From NCBI RefSeq assembly GCF_000337135.1, contig NZ_AOIN01000045.1, positions 1 to 41,813 of the forward strand: a stretch of 41,813 bases of DNA, written 5' to 3'. A model generated the notes under the pieces. The model was not told the DNA's origin. It searched no databases and was given only the letters and a program-made list of their open reading frames with translations. The stretch is from Natrialba chahannaoensis JCM 10990 (GTDB lineage: Archaea; Halobacteriota; Halobacteria; Halobacteriales; Natrialbaceae). Shown here piece by piece: positions 1 to 7,708 of the stretch. Made by a program: the position numbers and the translations under genes. Positions within the stretch are counted from its first letter, which is position 1, and each line of letters begins with the position of its first letter.

Positions 1-23
1 TCAGAGATGTGTATAAGAGACAG
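1..23. other. Nextera/Tn5 mosaic-end adapter (sequencing artefact)
   Basis: Bases 5-23 are the 19-bp Tn5 mosaic end AGATGTGTATAAGAGACAG used in Nextera libraries. It sits exactly at the contig end, where untrimmed adapter is expected. Translated, it gives the well-known artefact peptides MCIRDR (plus strand) and VSYTHL (minus strand). It should be trimmed; any protein running into it has an artificial terminus. Confidence 0.97.
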
Positions 24-218
24 GTGTTGGTCCGTTCCGGTTTCGGTTCCGTTCCTGTCTTCGTCTCCATTCCCACCTCCGTCTTCGCTGCCGTTCCCGC
101 CTGGCTCGTCCGAGCCGTTCTCTGCTGGTGCCCCCGGGTCGGTGTCCAGACAGCCGACAACGGCCCCGAGGCCCGCCGCACTGAGACCGAGCAGGTGGCG
201 TCGATCGAGTTCGTCCAT
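24..218 (-). CDS. Tat-exported lipoprotein, N-terminal fragment (cut by contig end)
   Basis: Reading the minus strand from the ATG at 218 gives a protein starting MDELDRRHLLGLSAAG, followed by a short hydrophobic stretch and the lipobox-like end GAVVGC. This is a typical haloarchaeal Tat lipoprotein signal (twin Arg at residues 6-7, lipidation Cys near residue 23). A Gly/Asn/Glu/Asp-rich low-complexity linker follows, as is common just after the lipid anchor of haloarchaeal lipoproteins. About 65 codons remain before the adapter; the functional domain is missing, so substrate or role cannot be given. The product would be exported folded and anchored to the outer face of the membrane. It is divergent from the ABC exporter operon. 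Other frames here are longer on paper but are Arg-rich shadows. Confidence 0.75.
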
Positions 219-550
219 GCAATCACTGACGGAATTCGATGACAAAACAGTGTTCCTAACTGAAATGATCGTTTGACCACCATCTTCGTAGTTGTTGTTC
301 GCTCACTGACGGCCGCTATGCGACTGAACGACGATTGTCGACGGTGACTGTCGATAGTGGCTGACGACGGTGACTGACACGGTGATTGAACGGCTACGTA
401 GACGGCACGGTCCGTCCAACACGCAGTCCCATTGGAAAGTTGAACATTGCGTAGCAGCGGAGACAGGAGTTTATGCTCAGTGACGGTGTCGAATCGCGTA
501 GCATAGCACGTCGTGGTATTCAATCGCGTCACATCCTGAGAGGACCAATC
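219..550. other. Intergenic region between divergent genes
   Basis: No convincing gene is seen in these 332 bases. The region must hold the promoters of the lipoprotein (minus) and the ABC operon (plus). Around 340-395 there are short degenerate repeats of GACGGTGACTG type. An in-frame ATG at 473 could extend the ABC ATPase by 26 residues, but that extension (Arg/Ser-rich, not acidic) does not look coded. A GAGAGGA purine stretch 8-14 bases before 551 is a plausible ribosome-binding site for the shorter start. Confidence 0.5.
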
Positions 551-1489
551 ATGTCTAGCCAGACTGCGGCACACGAGACCGAACCCACTGCTGACACAGC
601 CACGATCAGGTTGGACGGCCTCACCAAGCAGTACGGTGACGTCATGGCCAACGACGCAGTCAGCTTCGCCGTCGAACCCGGCGAGATATTCGGCTACCTC
701 GGACCGAACGGCGCAGGGAAGACGACGACGATCCGGCTCCTCCTCGGCCTGCTCAAGCCGACCGCCGGCACCGCAACCGTGCTCGGTGCAGATATTCGCC
801 ACCGACGAGCGCTCACTCGAGCGAAAGCCAACGTCGGCTACCTCCCGGACACACTCGGGTTCGAAGAACGGCTAACCGGCCGCGAGGTACTCGAGTACTT
901 CGCCCGACTGCGGGGAGACGAGCGGCGGGATGAACTGCTTGAACTGTTTCGACCGCCGCTCGACAAGCCGGTCGAAACCTACTCACACGGGAATCGCCGG
1001 ATGCTCGGCATCGTCCAGGCGTTCATGCACGACCCCGATCTCGTGATCATGGACGAACCGACGTCAGGTCTGGACCCGCTCAAGCAGGATCGGTTACACC
1101 TCTTTCTCGAGGACGAACGCGACGCTGGAACGACCATCTTCTTCTCCTCACACGTTCTCAGCGAAGTCCAGCGCATCTGTGACCGTGTGGGGATCATCCG
1201 CGACGGTGAGCTAGTTGCACTCGAGACCATCGAGGAGTTACTCGAACGAGGCGGGAAGGACGTCCGAGTGCAGCTCGCGGGACCGGTCGATCCGGACCAG
1301 TTCGTCACCGCGGAGATGATCGACGTCGAACTCGTCGACCGAACGGCTCGATTTACCTATACGGGTGAGGCGATCGAACTACTCGAGCACCTCGTGCAAT
1401 ACGACGTGACAGACATCGATATCGGCGATCCACAGCTGGACGAGGTGTTCAAACACTACTACGGGACCGACTCCCAGGAGACCGGATGA
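551..1489 (+). CDS. ABC transporter ATP-binding protein (ABC-2/drug-export type)
   Basis: 312-residue nucleotide-binding subunit of an ABC exporter; it hydrolyses ATP at the inner face of the membrane to drive the two permeases encoded next. Visible motifs in order: Walker A GPNGAGKTT (about residues 51-59), a divergent signature YSHGNRRM near 144-151 in place of LSGGQ, Walker B LVIMDEP (164-170) followed by the D-loop SGLD, and the switch His in FFSSHVLSE (His201). A C-terminal regulatory extension of about 90 residues follows, as in CcmA/NatA-like subunits. The ATG at 551 is preferred over 473 because the protein then begins with an ordinary acidic Ser/Thr/Glu-rich leader and has a GAGG-like site upstream. 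Its stop overlaps the next start (ATGA), so the genes are translationally coupled. The substrate cannot be told from sequence. Confidence 0.93.
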   Translation: MSSQTAAHETEPTADTATIRLDGLTKQYGDVMANDAVSFAVEPGEIFGYLGPNGAGKTTTIRLLLGLLKPTAGTATVLGADIRHRRALTRAKANVGYLPDTLGFEERLTGREVLEYFARLRGDERRDELLELFRPPLDKPVETYSHGNRRMLGIVQAFMHDPDLVIMDEPTSGLDPLKQDRLHLFLEDERDAGTTIFFSSHVLSEVQRICDRVGIIRDGELVALETIEELLERGGKDVRVQLAGPVDPDQFVTAEMIDVELVDRTARFTYTGEAIELLEHLVQYDVTDIDIGDPQLDEVFKHYYGTDSQETG

Positions 1490-2268
1490 CCGCAATCTTG
1501 CGCACCGAGTCGGAGCGGCTGCTGCGCGGGACACTGTTGCTGACCGGCCTACTCGTCGTTCTGTCGGTGTTCTTTCTCGTCGTCTTCCCGAGTATCCAGG
1601 ACGAAGCAGCGCTGTTCGAGGAGGTGTACCCGGAGTACATACTGGCCCTGCTCGGCGTCGAAGAACTCCACACGATCGAGGGCTTTCTCGGCGGGTACAT
1701 CTTCCCGTTCGTCTGGGTGCTCCTCGCTGGAATCTACTTCGCCTACGTCAGCGCCGGCATGATCTCGAGAGACGTTCGAACGCGACGCATGGATCTCACC
1801 CTCTCGAGTGCCGTCTCTCGTGAATCGGTCGTCCTCCAGAAGATCGCTGCGCTGTGGGTTCCACTGGTCGCGCTGTCGCTCGCCTTGCTCGGCACGCTCC
1901 TGCTCGGTGTGTCTCTTCTCGGGGAGTCGGTCAACCTCATCGCGCTCGCGATGGTCCACGTGCTCGGCGTCCCGTACCTGCTCGTCTGTGCCGGAATCGG
2001 GATCGTCTTCTCCGTCGTCCTCGATCGGGTCGAAACCGCCCAGGCCGCCGCGCTGGGGCTGGTGTTCGTTCTCTGGCTCGTCGACGGCCTCGCACAGCTG
2101 AATCCCGATTTCGAGTGGGTCGGTACCGTGACGCCGAGTCGGTACTACGATCCGACGGCGATCCTCGTCCACGAGGAGTACGCGCTCCTCGACGCCGGAC
2201 TTCTCCTCGTCGGGTTTCTCGCCCTGTTGAGTCTCGCGACTGCCTATTTCGTCCGGAGGGATCTCTGA
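1486..2268 (+). CDS. ABC-2 type transporter permease (copy 1)
   Basis: 260-residue membrane protein with about six hydrophobic segments: one near residues 12-32, then a loop with the motif VEELHTIEGF, then helices near 68-90, 120-142, 150-175, 185-200 and 235-255. The layout fits the ABC-2 permease superfamily. Its start overlaps the ATPase stop by 4 bases, and an AGGAG purine stretch lies just upstream within the ATPase gene. The protein is clearly paralogous to the next gene: both share EELHTIEGF, GIYFAYVSAG, VSRESVVLQK, ALWVPLVAL and PSRYYD followed by AILVHEEYALLDAG. The two copies probably form a heterodimeric channel driven by the upstream ATPase. The substrate is unknown. Confidence 0.9.
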   Translation: MTAILRTESERLLRGTLLLTGLLVVLSVFFLVVFPSIQDEAALFEEVYPEYILALLGVEELHTIEGFLGGYIFPFVWVLLAGIYFAYVSAGMISRDVRTRRMDLTLSSAVSRESVVLQKIAALWVPLVALSLALLGTLLLGVSLLGESVNLIALAMVHVLGVPYLLVCAGIGIVFSVVLDRVETAQAAALGLVFVLWLVDGLAQLNPDFEWVGTVTPSRYYDPTAILVHEEYALLDAGLLLVGFLALLSLATAYFVRRDL

Positions 2269-2278
2269 GGGGGCGACC

Positions 2279-3061
2279 ATGACGGCCATCCTCCGCATCG
2301 AATCCAGAAATCGGGTTCGTGGGTCAGTTATCTTGCTTGCCGTCTTCGCGGTGTTATCGGCGCTCTACTTCTCGATGTTCCCTGGAGTCCAGGAAGAGAT
2401 GGACGTCTTCGAAGAGGCGTTCCCCGGGTTCATGTTCGAACTGTTTGGGATCGAAGAACTACATACGATCGAGGGCTTCATCGCGGCGGAGATCTACTCG
2501 TTCTTCTGGATTCTGCTCGTCGGCATCTACTTCGCGTACGTCAGCGCCGGTCTGATCGCGGGCGATATTCAGGACCGGTCGATGGATCTCATCCTCTCGA
2601 ATCCGGTCTCGCGCGAATCGGTCGTCCTCCAGAAGCTCGGGGCGCTCTGGGTTCCGCTAGTTGCACTGAACGTCGGGGTCGCACTCATCGTCTACGTCAG
2701 CGCACTCGCTATCGGGGAGTCGTTCAATCCTGTCGCACTCGCGATGGTCCATCTCCTCTCCGTTCCGTATCTGCTCGTCTGTGCCGGAATCGGCCTCGTC
2801 TTCTCCGTCGGGATCGACCGCGTCCGAAGTGCGCGAGCGGCGGCCCTGGGTGCCGTCATCGTCCTGTGGCTGGTCGAGGGCGTCTCGAGTCTCGATCCGG
2901 ACTACGAGTGGATCGGTGCCGTCGCACCGTCCCGATACTACGACCAGACGGCAATTCTCGTCCACGAGGAATACGCACTCCTCGACGCCGGCGTTTTACT
3001 TGTTGCGTTTCTTGGGCTGGTCGTGCTTGCGGTGGCGCTCTTCGTCCGGCGTGACATCTGA
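2279..3061 (+). CDS. ABC-2 type transporter permease (copy 2, tandem paralogue)
   Basis: 260 residues, exactly the same length as copy 1, with the same order of membrane segments and the shared motifs EELHTIEGF, IYFAYVSAGL, PVSRESVVLQK and YYDQTAILVHEEYALLDAG. The ATG follows the preceding stop by 10 bases and has a GAGGGGG ribosome-binding site in the gap. Divergence is spread over the whole length, so the duplication is old, consistent with two specialised half-channels. It is the last gene of the exporter operon; a tandem repeat lies directly downstream. Confidence 0.9.
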   Translation: MTAILRIESRNRVRGSVILLAVFAVLSALYFSMFPGVQEEMDVFEEAFPGFMFELFGIEELHTIEGFIAAEIYSFFWILLVGIYFAYVSAGLIAGDIQDRSMDLILSNPVSRESVVLQKLGALWVPLVALNVGVALIVYVSALAIGESFNPVALAMVHLLSVPYLLVCAGIGLVFSVGIDRVRSARAAALGAVIVLWLVEGVSSLDPDYEWIGAVAPSRYYDQTAILVHEEYALLDAGVLLVAFLGLVVLAVALFVRRDI

Positions 3062-3099
3062 CGCTGCACGCCGTCGCGATTCGGACCGACCCTGTTCGC

Positions 3100-3207
3100 C
3101 AGTTTCTGCAATCTCGGCTACTGGCCGCCGCTCGTCAGCTACTGTAATCTCGAGTGCTGTCCGACGCTCGTCAGCTACTGCAATTTCGGCTGCTGGCCGG
3201 AGTGACA
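3100..3207. repeat. 36-bp tandem repeat, three units
   Basis: Three adjacent 36-base units at 3100-3135, 3136-3171 and 3172-3207 follow the pattern CAGCTACTGYAATCTCGG, then GCTGCTGGCCG, then a CGCTCGT-like end. The junction CTCGTCAGCTACTG is identical between units 1/2 and 2/3, whereas the third unit diverges at its end. It lies between the permease stop and the promoter of the Tat-exported gene. The period is a multiple of 3, but no credible reading frame uses it. There are no spacers, so it is not a CRISPR. Confidence 0.8.
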
Positions 3208-3235
3208 GTCTGCGCGCGGTGACCGTAGGGTCGTC

Positions 3236-3241
3236 TTATTT
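3236..3241 (+). promoter_or_regulatory. TATA-like box of the Tat-exported gene
   Basis: TTATTT is centred about 29 bases before the ATG at 3268. This spacing is expected for a leaderless haloarchaeal transcript and supports the ATG at 3268 over the GTG at 3253. Confidence 0.5.
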
Positions 3242-3267
3242 CGAAGCCGGCCGTGTACGTGCGTCCC

Positions 3268-4389
3268 ATGGCCCCGAACCCACCAGATCGGCCGCCCCAC
3301 TCGAACTGGCGAGACCTGCCGAACTGGCCGACCCGCCGAACCGTACTCGAGTACACCGGTGCAACGGCGACGCTTGCGACCCTTGGGCTCCTCGGTGGGT
3401 CAGCTGCTGCACAGGACGATGACGAGGTCGGTGCGGACGACACAGACGAAGACGATGGCGAGACCGCGACCGATGACGGCCCAGCGTACAGCTACTGGCT
3501 CCCAGACGACCCACGCGAACTCGAGTTCGTCGCCGTCGACTGGGTGACACTCAACGAGTACGCCAGCGATGAACTCGAGGACGCACAGCCGGACGACGAC
3601 GTCCCCGCAGAGTTTGAGGCGGACCCGATGATCGCACCGGTCTCGGAGGGGGCGCTGTCGGCGTATCTCTTCGTCGGGCTCGACCTCGCGCAGTTTGGGC
3701 TCGGACGACTCCTCGACGACGGCGAGATGTTCGACTCGACAGTCTCGGAACTGCTGCAGACGCCCGATACGTACGTCGTGCTCGGTGATATCGACCCCGC
3801 GGAGATCGACGAGCGCCTCACCGCCGAGCCGGCGGCCGAGTTCATCAGACAACTCGAGCAAACCGACGAGATCGACGGCTACGAGGTGTACACACCCGTC
3901 GAAGACGCAGCGGGGACGGCGATCGCCGTCGGTGACGATGCGCTCGTCGTCGTCGACGACGAGGCGGTCGATGCGCTGGCCGTACTCGAGTCGATGATCG
4001 GCGCTGCAAGAGGGACCGCTGATCGGGCAGTCGATGACTCCGAGTCGTTCGCGTGGGCGCTCGAGACTGCCGGCGGGGGCGATGTCGTCATCGGCCAGTT
4101 GGGTGCTCCCGCGGGTTCGGCGGCCGCTGCAGACGACGGTGACCGGCTCGTCGACTTCGCATACCCGGAACTCGAGGGTGCCGAAACCATCGTCTCGTCA
4201 CTTACTATCGAGGATGAGGAGACATCCACGGGCAACTTCGCAGCGGTTATCGACGATCCAGACGAGACCGCGCTCGCGGACGTGCTCGGTGCCTCCGGGA
4301 CGGACCAGTCAGTCGACGTCGACGGCAGTCGAGTGACTGCGACAGCAACGTGGGACGAAGAGGATGTCGCTGTTGCGCGCAAAATGTAG
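3268..4389 (+). CDS. Tat-exported acidic protein of unknown function
   Basis: 373 residues. The N-terminus has a twin-Arg signal (WPTRRTVLEYTG, then a hydrophobic run ending GGSAAA), followed by an Asp/Glu/Thr-rich linker and a folded part from about residue 80. The body alternates hydrophobic strands with acidic helices and includes stretches such as YVVLGDIDPAEIDERL, GYEVYTPV, TAIAVGDDALVVVDD and GGGDVVIGQLG. No lipobox Cys is seen, so the product is probably released or held by other means at the cell surface. The layout of these segments resembles the Tat-exported protein at 14142-15257, suggesting one family. I do not recognise the family and assign no function. The gene stands alone, with a leaderless-type promoter. 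Confidence 0.8.
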   Translation: MAPNPPDRPPHSNWRDLPNWPTRRTVLEYTGATATLATLGLLGGSAAAQDDDEVGADDTDEDDGETATDDGPAYSYWLPDDPRELEFVAVDWVTLNEYASDELEDAQPDDDVPAEFEADPMIAPVSEGALSAYLFVGLDLAQFGLGRLLDDGEMFDSTVSELLQTPDTYVVLGDIDPAEIDERLTAEPAAEFIRQLEQTDEIDGYEVYTPVEDAAGTAIAVGDDALVVVDDEAVDALAVLESMIGAARGTADRAVDDSESFAWALETAGGGDVVIGQLGAPAGSAAAADDGDRLVDFAYPELEGAETIVSSLTIEDEETSTGNFAAVIDDPDETALADVLGASGTDQSVDVDGSRVTATATWDEEDVAVARKM

Positions 4390-4514
4390 AACCGAGAGAC
4401 GAGAGCAGCGGAGGACAGCGCAGGCCAGGTCAGATCACATTCGATCAGAATACGACAAAAATTCGAATCAGTTCGCCCACCGACTCGAGTGCGATCACCG
4501 CTCGTTCGAGTCAG

Positions 4515-7202
4515 TTACTCGAGTACGACGACTGCCGACTCCGTCTCGATCATTTCACCCGCGCCGGAGTAGGTGCGTTCGCGTTCAATCTCGAACAGGT
4601 CGGACTCGAGTTCCTCGTCGGCGACGTGGAGCGCGGTGGCGGTGCCGTCGTCCTCTTCGAGTTCGTACTCGCCGCTTTCGATGCCGGCGTCGATATCGCC
4701 GACTTTGGAGCCGAATTTCGGCCCGAGCGTGGAGTAGTCGAGATCAATCGAGGTGATTTCGGTGGTGACCTCTGGCTCCGACTCGAGCACGGTGAGCTCC
4801 TGGACGTGCATCACGTTCTGGATGGCGTCCTCGAAGCCCTCGATCGGGCCGTAGACGGCGACCGACTCGAGGTCGGCGTTGAGCGGGAGCTGATTCTCGC
4901 TCTTGTAGCGTCGGAGCGCGCCGATGACCTCGAGTGCGGTTTCGCCGGCTGCGAGGTCGGCCTCGTAGCCCTGTGGGGTGGGCCAGTCGCGGGTGTGGAT
5001 GCTCGCGTCGTTGAGTCCAGCGTTGCTGTCCGCGTACACAGCCTGCCAGATTTCCTCCGTCACGTGCGGGAGGAACGGTGCCCACAACTCGAGGAAGGTC
5101 CGGTGAGCCGTCCGCAGTGCGTACTGCGTCGAGGGGTTGTCCTCGCGGCCCTTCGCGATTTCTAAGTAGTCGTCACAGAAGGTGTTCCAGAAGAACGTTC
5201 GCAGGCGGTCGCGGGCCTTGGCGAACTCGTACTCCTCGAACTGCGTGGTGAGTTCTGCGACGGCGTCGTCGAGTTCGGCGAGGAGCCAGCGGTCGATGGG
5301 CTCGAGTTCGTCCGGTTCCTCGGGGTCTGCGGGAGCGAGGGTGTCGACGAGCTTCGAGGCGTTCCAGAGCTTGCGCAGGAGCTTCTCGCCGGCGCGGAGA
5401 TCCTTCTCCTGGTACGGGAAGTCGTCGCCGACGGCGGCGCTTGCGGCCCAGAAGCGAACGGCGTCTACTGGGTACTCCGCGAGCACCTCGTCGGGGGCGA
5501 CGATGTTGCCCTTGGACTTGGACATCTTCTCGCGGTTCTCGTCCAGGACGTGGCCGTTGATCATCGTCGCGTCGAAGGGCACCTCGCCGGTGTGTTCGTA
5601 ACACTTGACGACGGTGTGGAACAGCCAGAACGAGATGATGTCGTGGCCCTGTGGGCGCAGGTCGAAGGGATACAACTCCGGCTTGTCCATCGCGAACTCC
5701 TCGCTCTCTGCATCCCAGTCCCAGCCCGCATTGATGAGGGGCGTCAGCGATGAGGTCGCCCACGTGTCGAAGACGTCCTCTTCGGGCTCGAACTCGTCGT
5801 GGCCACACTCTGGACAGGCGTCGACTGGCGGCTCGTCCGAGAGGGGGTCGACCGGCAGGTCCTCTTTCTCGGCCATGATCGGATGGTCACACTCCTCGCA
5901 GTACCAGACCGGGAACGGAATCCCCGAGTCGCGCTGGCGCGAGATGAGCCAGTCCCACTCCAGACCCTCGATCCAGTGCTTGTAGCGGGTGAACATCTTT
6001 TCGGGGTACCAGTCCATCTCTCGGCCGGCCTCGAGGTACTCCTCCTTGTGATCGAGGATTTCGACGTACCACTGCTTGGAGACGCGGTACTCGACGGGGG
6101 TGTCACAGCGTTCGTGGACGCCGACGGCGTGGGTGATCTCCCAGCGGTCCCGGAGGGAGCCCTCGTCGTCCAGATCCTCGACGATAGCCTCGCGGGCCTC
6201 CTCGGTGGACATTCCCTCGTAGTCGCCAGCGAGGTCGGTCATCGTCGCGGACTCGTCGATGGCGACGCGAAGTGGCAGATCGTGGGCCTGGTACCATTCG
6301 ATGTCGTTCTGGTCACCAAAGGTACAGCACATCACGACGCCGCTGCCTTTCTCCATGTCGACGCGCTCGTCGGCGATGATCGGCACCTCGTGGCCGAAGA
6401 TCGGTATCTTGGCTGTCTCGCCAATCAGATCCTGGTTGGCCTCGTCGTCGGGGTGGACGAAGACGGAGACACAGGCTGGAATGAGTTCGGGTCGGGTCGT
6501 GGAGATGACGAACTCCTCGCGGTCCGTGCCGTCCGAGGTCAACTCGAACGCGATATCGTTGAAGTGCGAGCCGCGCTCGTCGTCCTCCATCTCGACCTGC
6601 GAGATTGCGGTCTCACACTCTGGGCACCAGATTGCAGGCGCTTTCTTGCGGTACTCACGACCCTTTTCGTAGAGGTCGAGGAAGGAGAGCTGGGAGATGC
6701 GCTGGACGCGAGGCTCGATCGTCTTGTAGGTATTATTCCAGTCGACCGAGGTGCCAAGATCCTGCATCTTGTCGGTGAACTCGGCTTCATACTCCGCACA
6801 GACCTCGCGGCAGAGCTCCTGAAACTCGCGGCGTTCGTAGTCCTGGTGGCGGATGTCGAGTTCCGTCTCGGTCAGGCGCTCGGAGGCGATCCCGTTGTCG
6901 TCGTAGCCAAACGGGAACAACACCTCGCCGTCTGCCATCCGCTGGAAACGCGCAGCGAAGTCCTGTAGCGTCGAGCCGTAGAGGTGGCCCATATGCAGAC
7001 TGCCCGACACCGTCGGCGGCGGCGTGTCGATGGCGTAGACCGTATTCGGGTCTCGCTTCGGGTCGCTCTCGTAGGCGTAGATCTCCTCGTCGACCCACCG
7101 GTCCTGCCAGTGGGACTCGACGGCTTCGGGCTCGTAGTTGCTCTCGAGTGTGGGCTCGTGGTGAGCCGTCTCGTCAGCCTGTGCTGGGTCGTCCATGCTC
7201 AT
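4515..7202 (-). CDS. valS: Valyl-tRNA synthetase
   Basis: Class I aminoacyl-tRNA synthetase charging tRNA-Val with valine in the cytoplasm (about 895 residues, normal for archaeal ValRS). Visible features in order: the SLHMGHLYGS form of the HIGH motif near residue 70; a zinc-type CPECETAISQ element; the CP1 editing domain with TTRPELIPA and the following HPDDEAN; further paired Cys in CEECDHP and CPECGHDEF; the KMSKSKGN motif; and the C-terminal anticodon-binding domain ending in a Glu-rich tail. The start at 7202 is chosen because GGTGAGAG lies just upstream; ATG 7196 is equally possible. The open frame continues to 7313, but that extension lacks family similarity. The gene is monocistronic and preceded by about 500 bases without a gene. 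Confidence 0.97.
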   Translation of the reverse strand: MSMDDPAQADETAHHEPTLESNYEPEAVESHWQDRWVDEEIYAYESDPKRDPNTVYAIDTPPPTVSGSLHMGHLYGSTLQDFAARFQRMADGEVLFPFGYDDNGIASERLTETELDIRHQDYERREFQELCREVCAEYEAEFTDKMQDLGTSVDWNNTYKTIEPRVQRISQLSFLDLYEKGREYRKKAPAIWCPECETAISQVEMEDDERGSHFNDIAFELTSDGTDREEFVISTTRPELIPACVSVFVHPDDEANQDLIGETAKIPIFGHEVPIIADERVDMEKGSGVVMCCTFGDQNDIEWYQAHDLPLRVAIDESATMTDLAGDYEGMSTEEAREAIVEDLDDEGSLRDRWEITHAVGVHERCDTPVEYRVSKQWYVEILDHKEEYLEAGREMDWYPEKMFTRYKHWIEGLEWDWLISRQRDSGIPFPVWYCEECDHPIMAEKEDLPVDPLSDEPPVDACPECGHDEFEPEEDVFDTWATSSLTPLINAGWDWDAESEEFAMDKPELYPFDLRPQGHDIISFWLFHTVVKCYEHTGEVPFDATMINGHVLDENREKMSKSKGNIVAPDEVLAEYPVDAVRFWAASAAVGDDFPYQEKDLRAGEKLLRKLWNASKLVDTLAPADPEEPDELEPIDRWLLAELDDAVAELTTQFEEYEFAKARDRLRTFFWNTFCDDYLEIAKGREDNPSTQYALRTAHRTFLELWAPFLPHVTEEIWQAVYADSNAGLNDASIHTRDWPTPQGYEADLAAGETALEVIGALRRYKSENQLPLNADLESVAVYGPIEGFEDAIQNVMHVQELTVLESEPEVTTEITSIDLDYSTLGPKFGSKVGDIDAGIESGEYELEEDDGTATALHVADEELESDLFEIERERTYSGAGEMIETESAVVVLE

Positions 7203-7708
7203 GCTCTCACCGCCCGAATCGGGCGTCGTCGATACGTCGTCAGGGTGGTACGGCAGTGACTGTAATCCATCGGTGATACCGGTCGTTGCTCGGTGAATGC
7301 TGGTCGCCAACAATACATCCGTCGAAACAGGGTGGGTGATAGGGGGGCTACGGGGCCCCTACAAACACCGTCTCGCGCGGGCCGTTGAACTGACGGGCCA
7401 CGACTGCGATTGCGACCGCGACGGAATCGGTCATATACAACCCGTTTTGACGGCAGTCTTGTTAGGTGTTTCGCGTCTTGTCCTTCGAACGTCGGTCTTC
7501 AGTATGTCGTCTCCAGCTTTCTTCCCATCTCAACGTACTGTCTGCATCATGCGAGGAAACCGACTCGTCTCACATCCAACTAGTTCGGCCGAATTGGTAT
7601 GCCTGTCCATCTCTGCTAGCGTCGGTATGAGTGTGACGTGTATTTGGACCGCCAGGTTCGACCGCTGGATAGGAGACCGGCCGCAAGTGCGTGACAACAC
7701 ATTGAGAC
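7203..7708. other. Long intergenic/leader region upstream of valS
   Basis: About 500 bases without a credible gene; plus-strand open frames here have no haloarchaeal composition. On the valS side there is a perfect odd palindrome, CGCCCGA-A-TCGGGCG, at 7211-7225 immediately before the valS ribosome-binding region, and a GC-rich inverted repeat at 7340-7361 (TAGGGG paired with CCCCTA, containing GGGGCCCC). A minus-strand TATA-like TGTATATG lies near 7432-7440; if used, the valS leader would be about 200 bases, long for this group. The right half (about 7450-7708) shows nothing notable. Confidence 0.4.

Noticed and set aside
3100-3207. 36-bp repeats as CRISPR repeats
   Set aside because: The unit length is CRISPR-like but the copies are adjacent without spacers.
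4350-5165. Long plus-strand open frame opposite valS
   Set aside because: Antisense shadow of the synthetase; such long frames are expected opposite GC-rich haloarchaeal genes and it has no family similarity.
5799-6968. 389-codon plus-strand frame opposite valS
   Set aside because: Mirror frame of valS codons; its composition tracks the complementary strand and no motif is seen.
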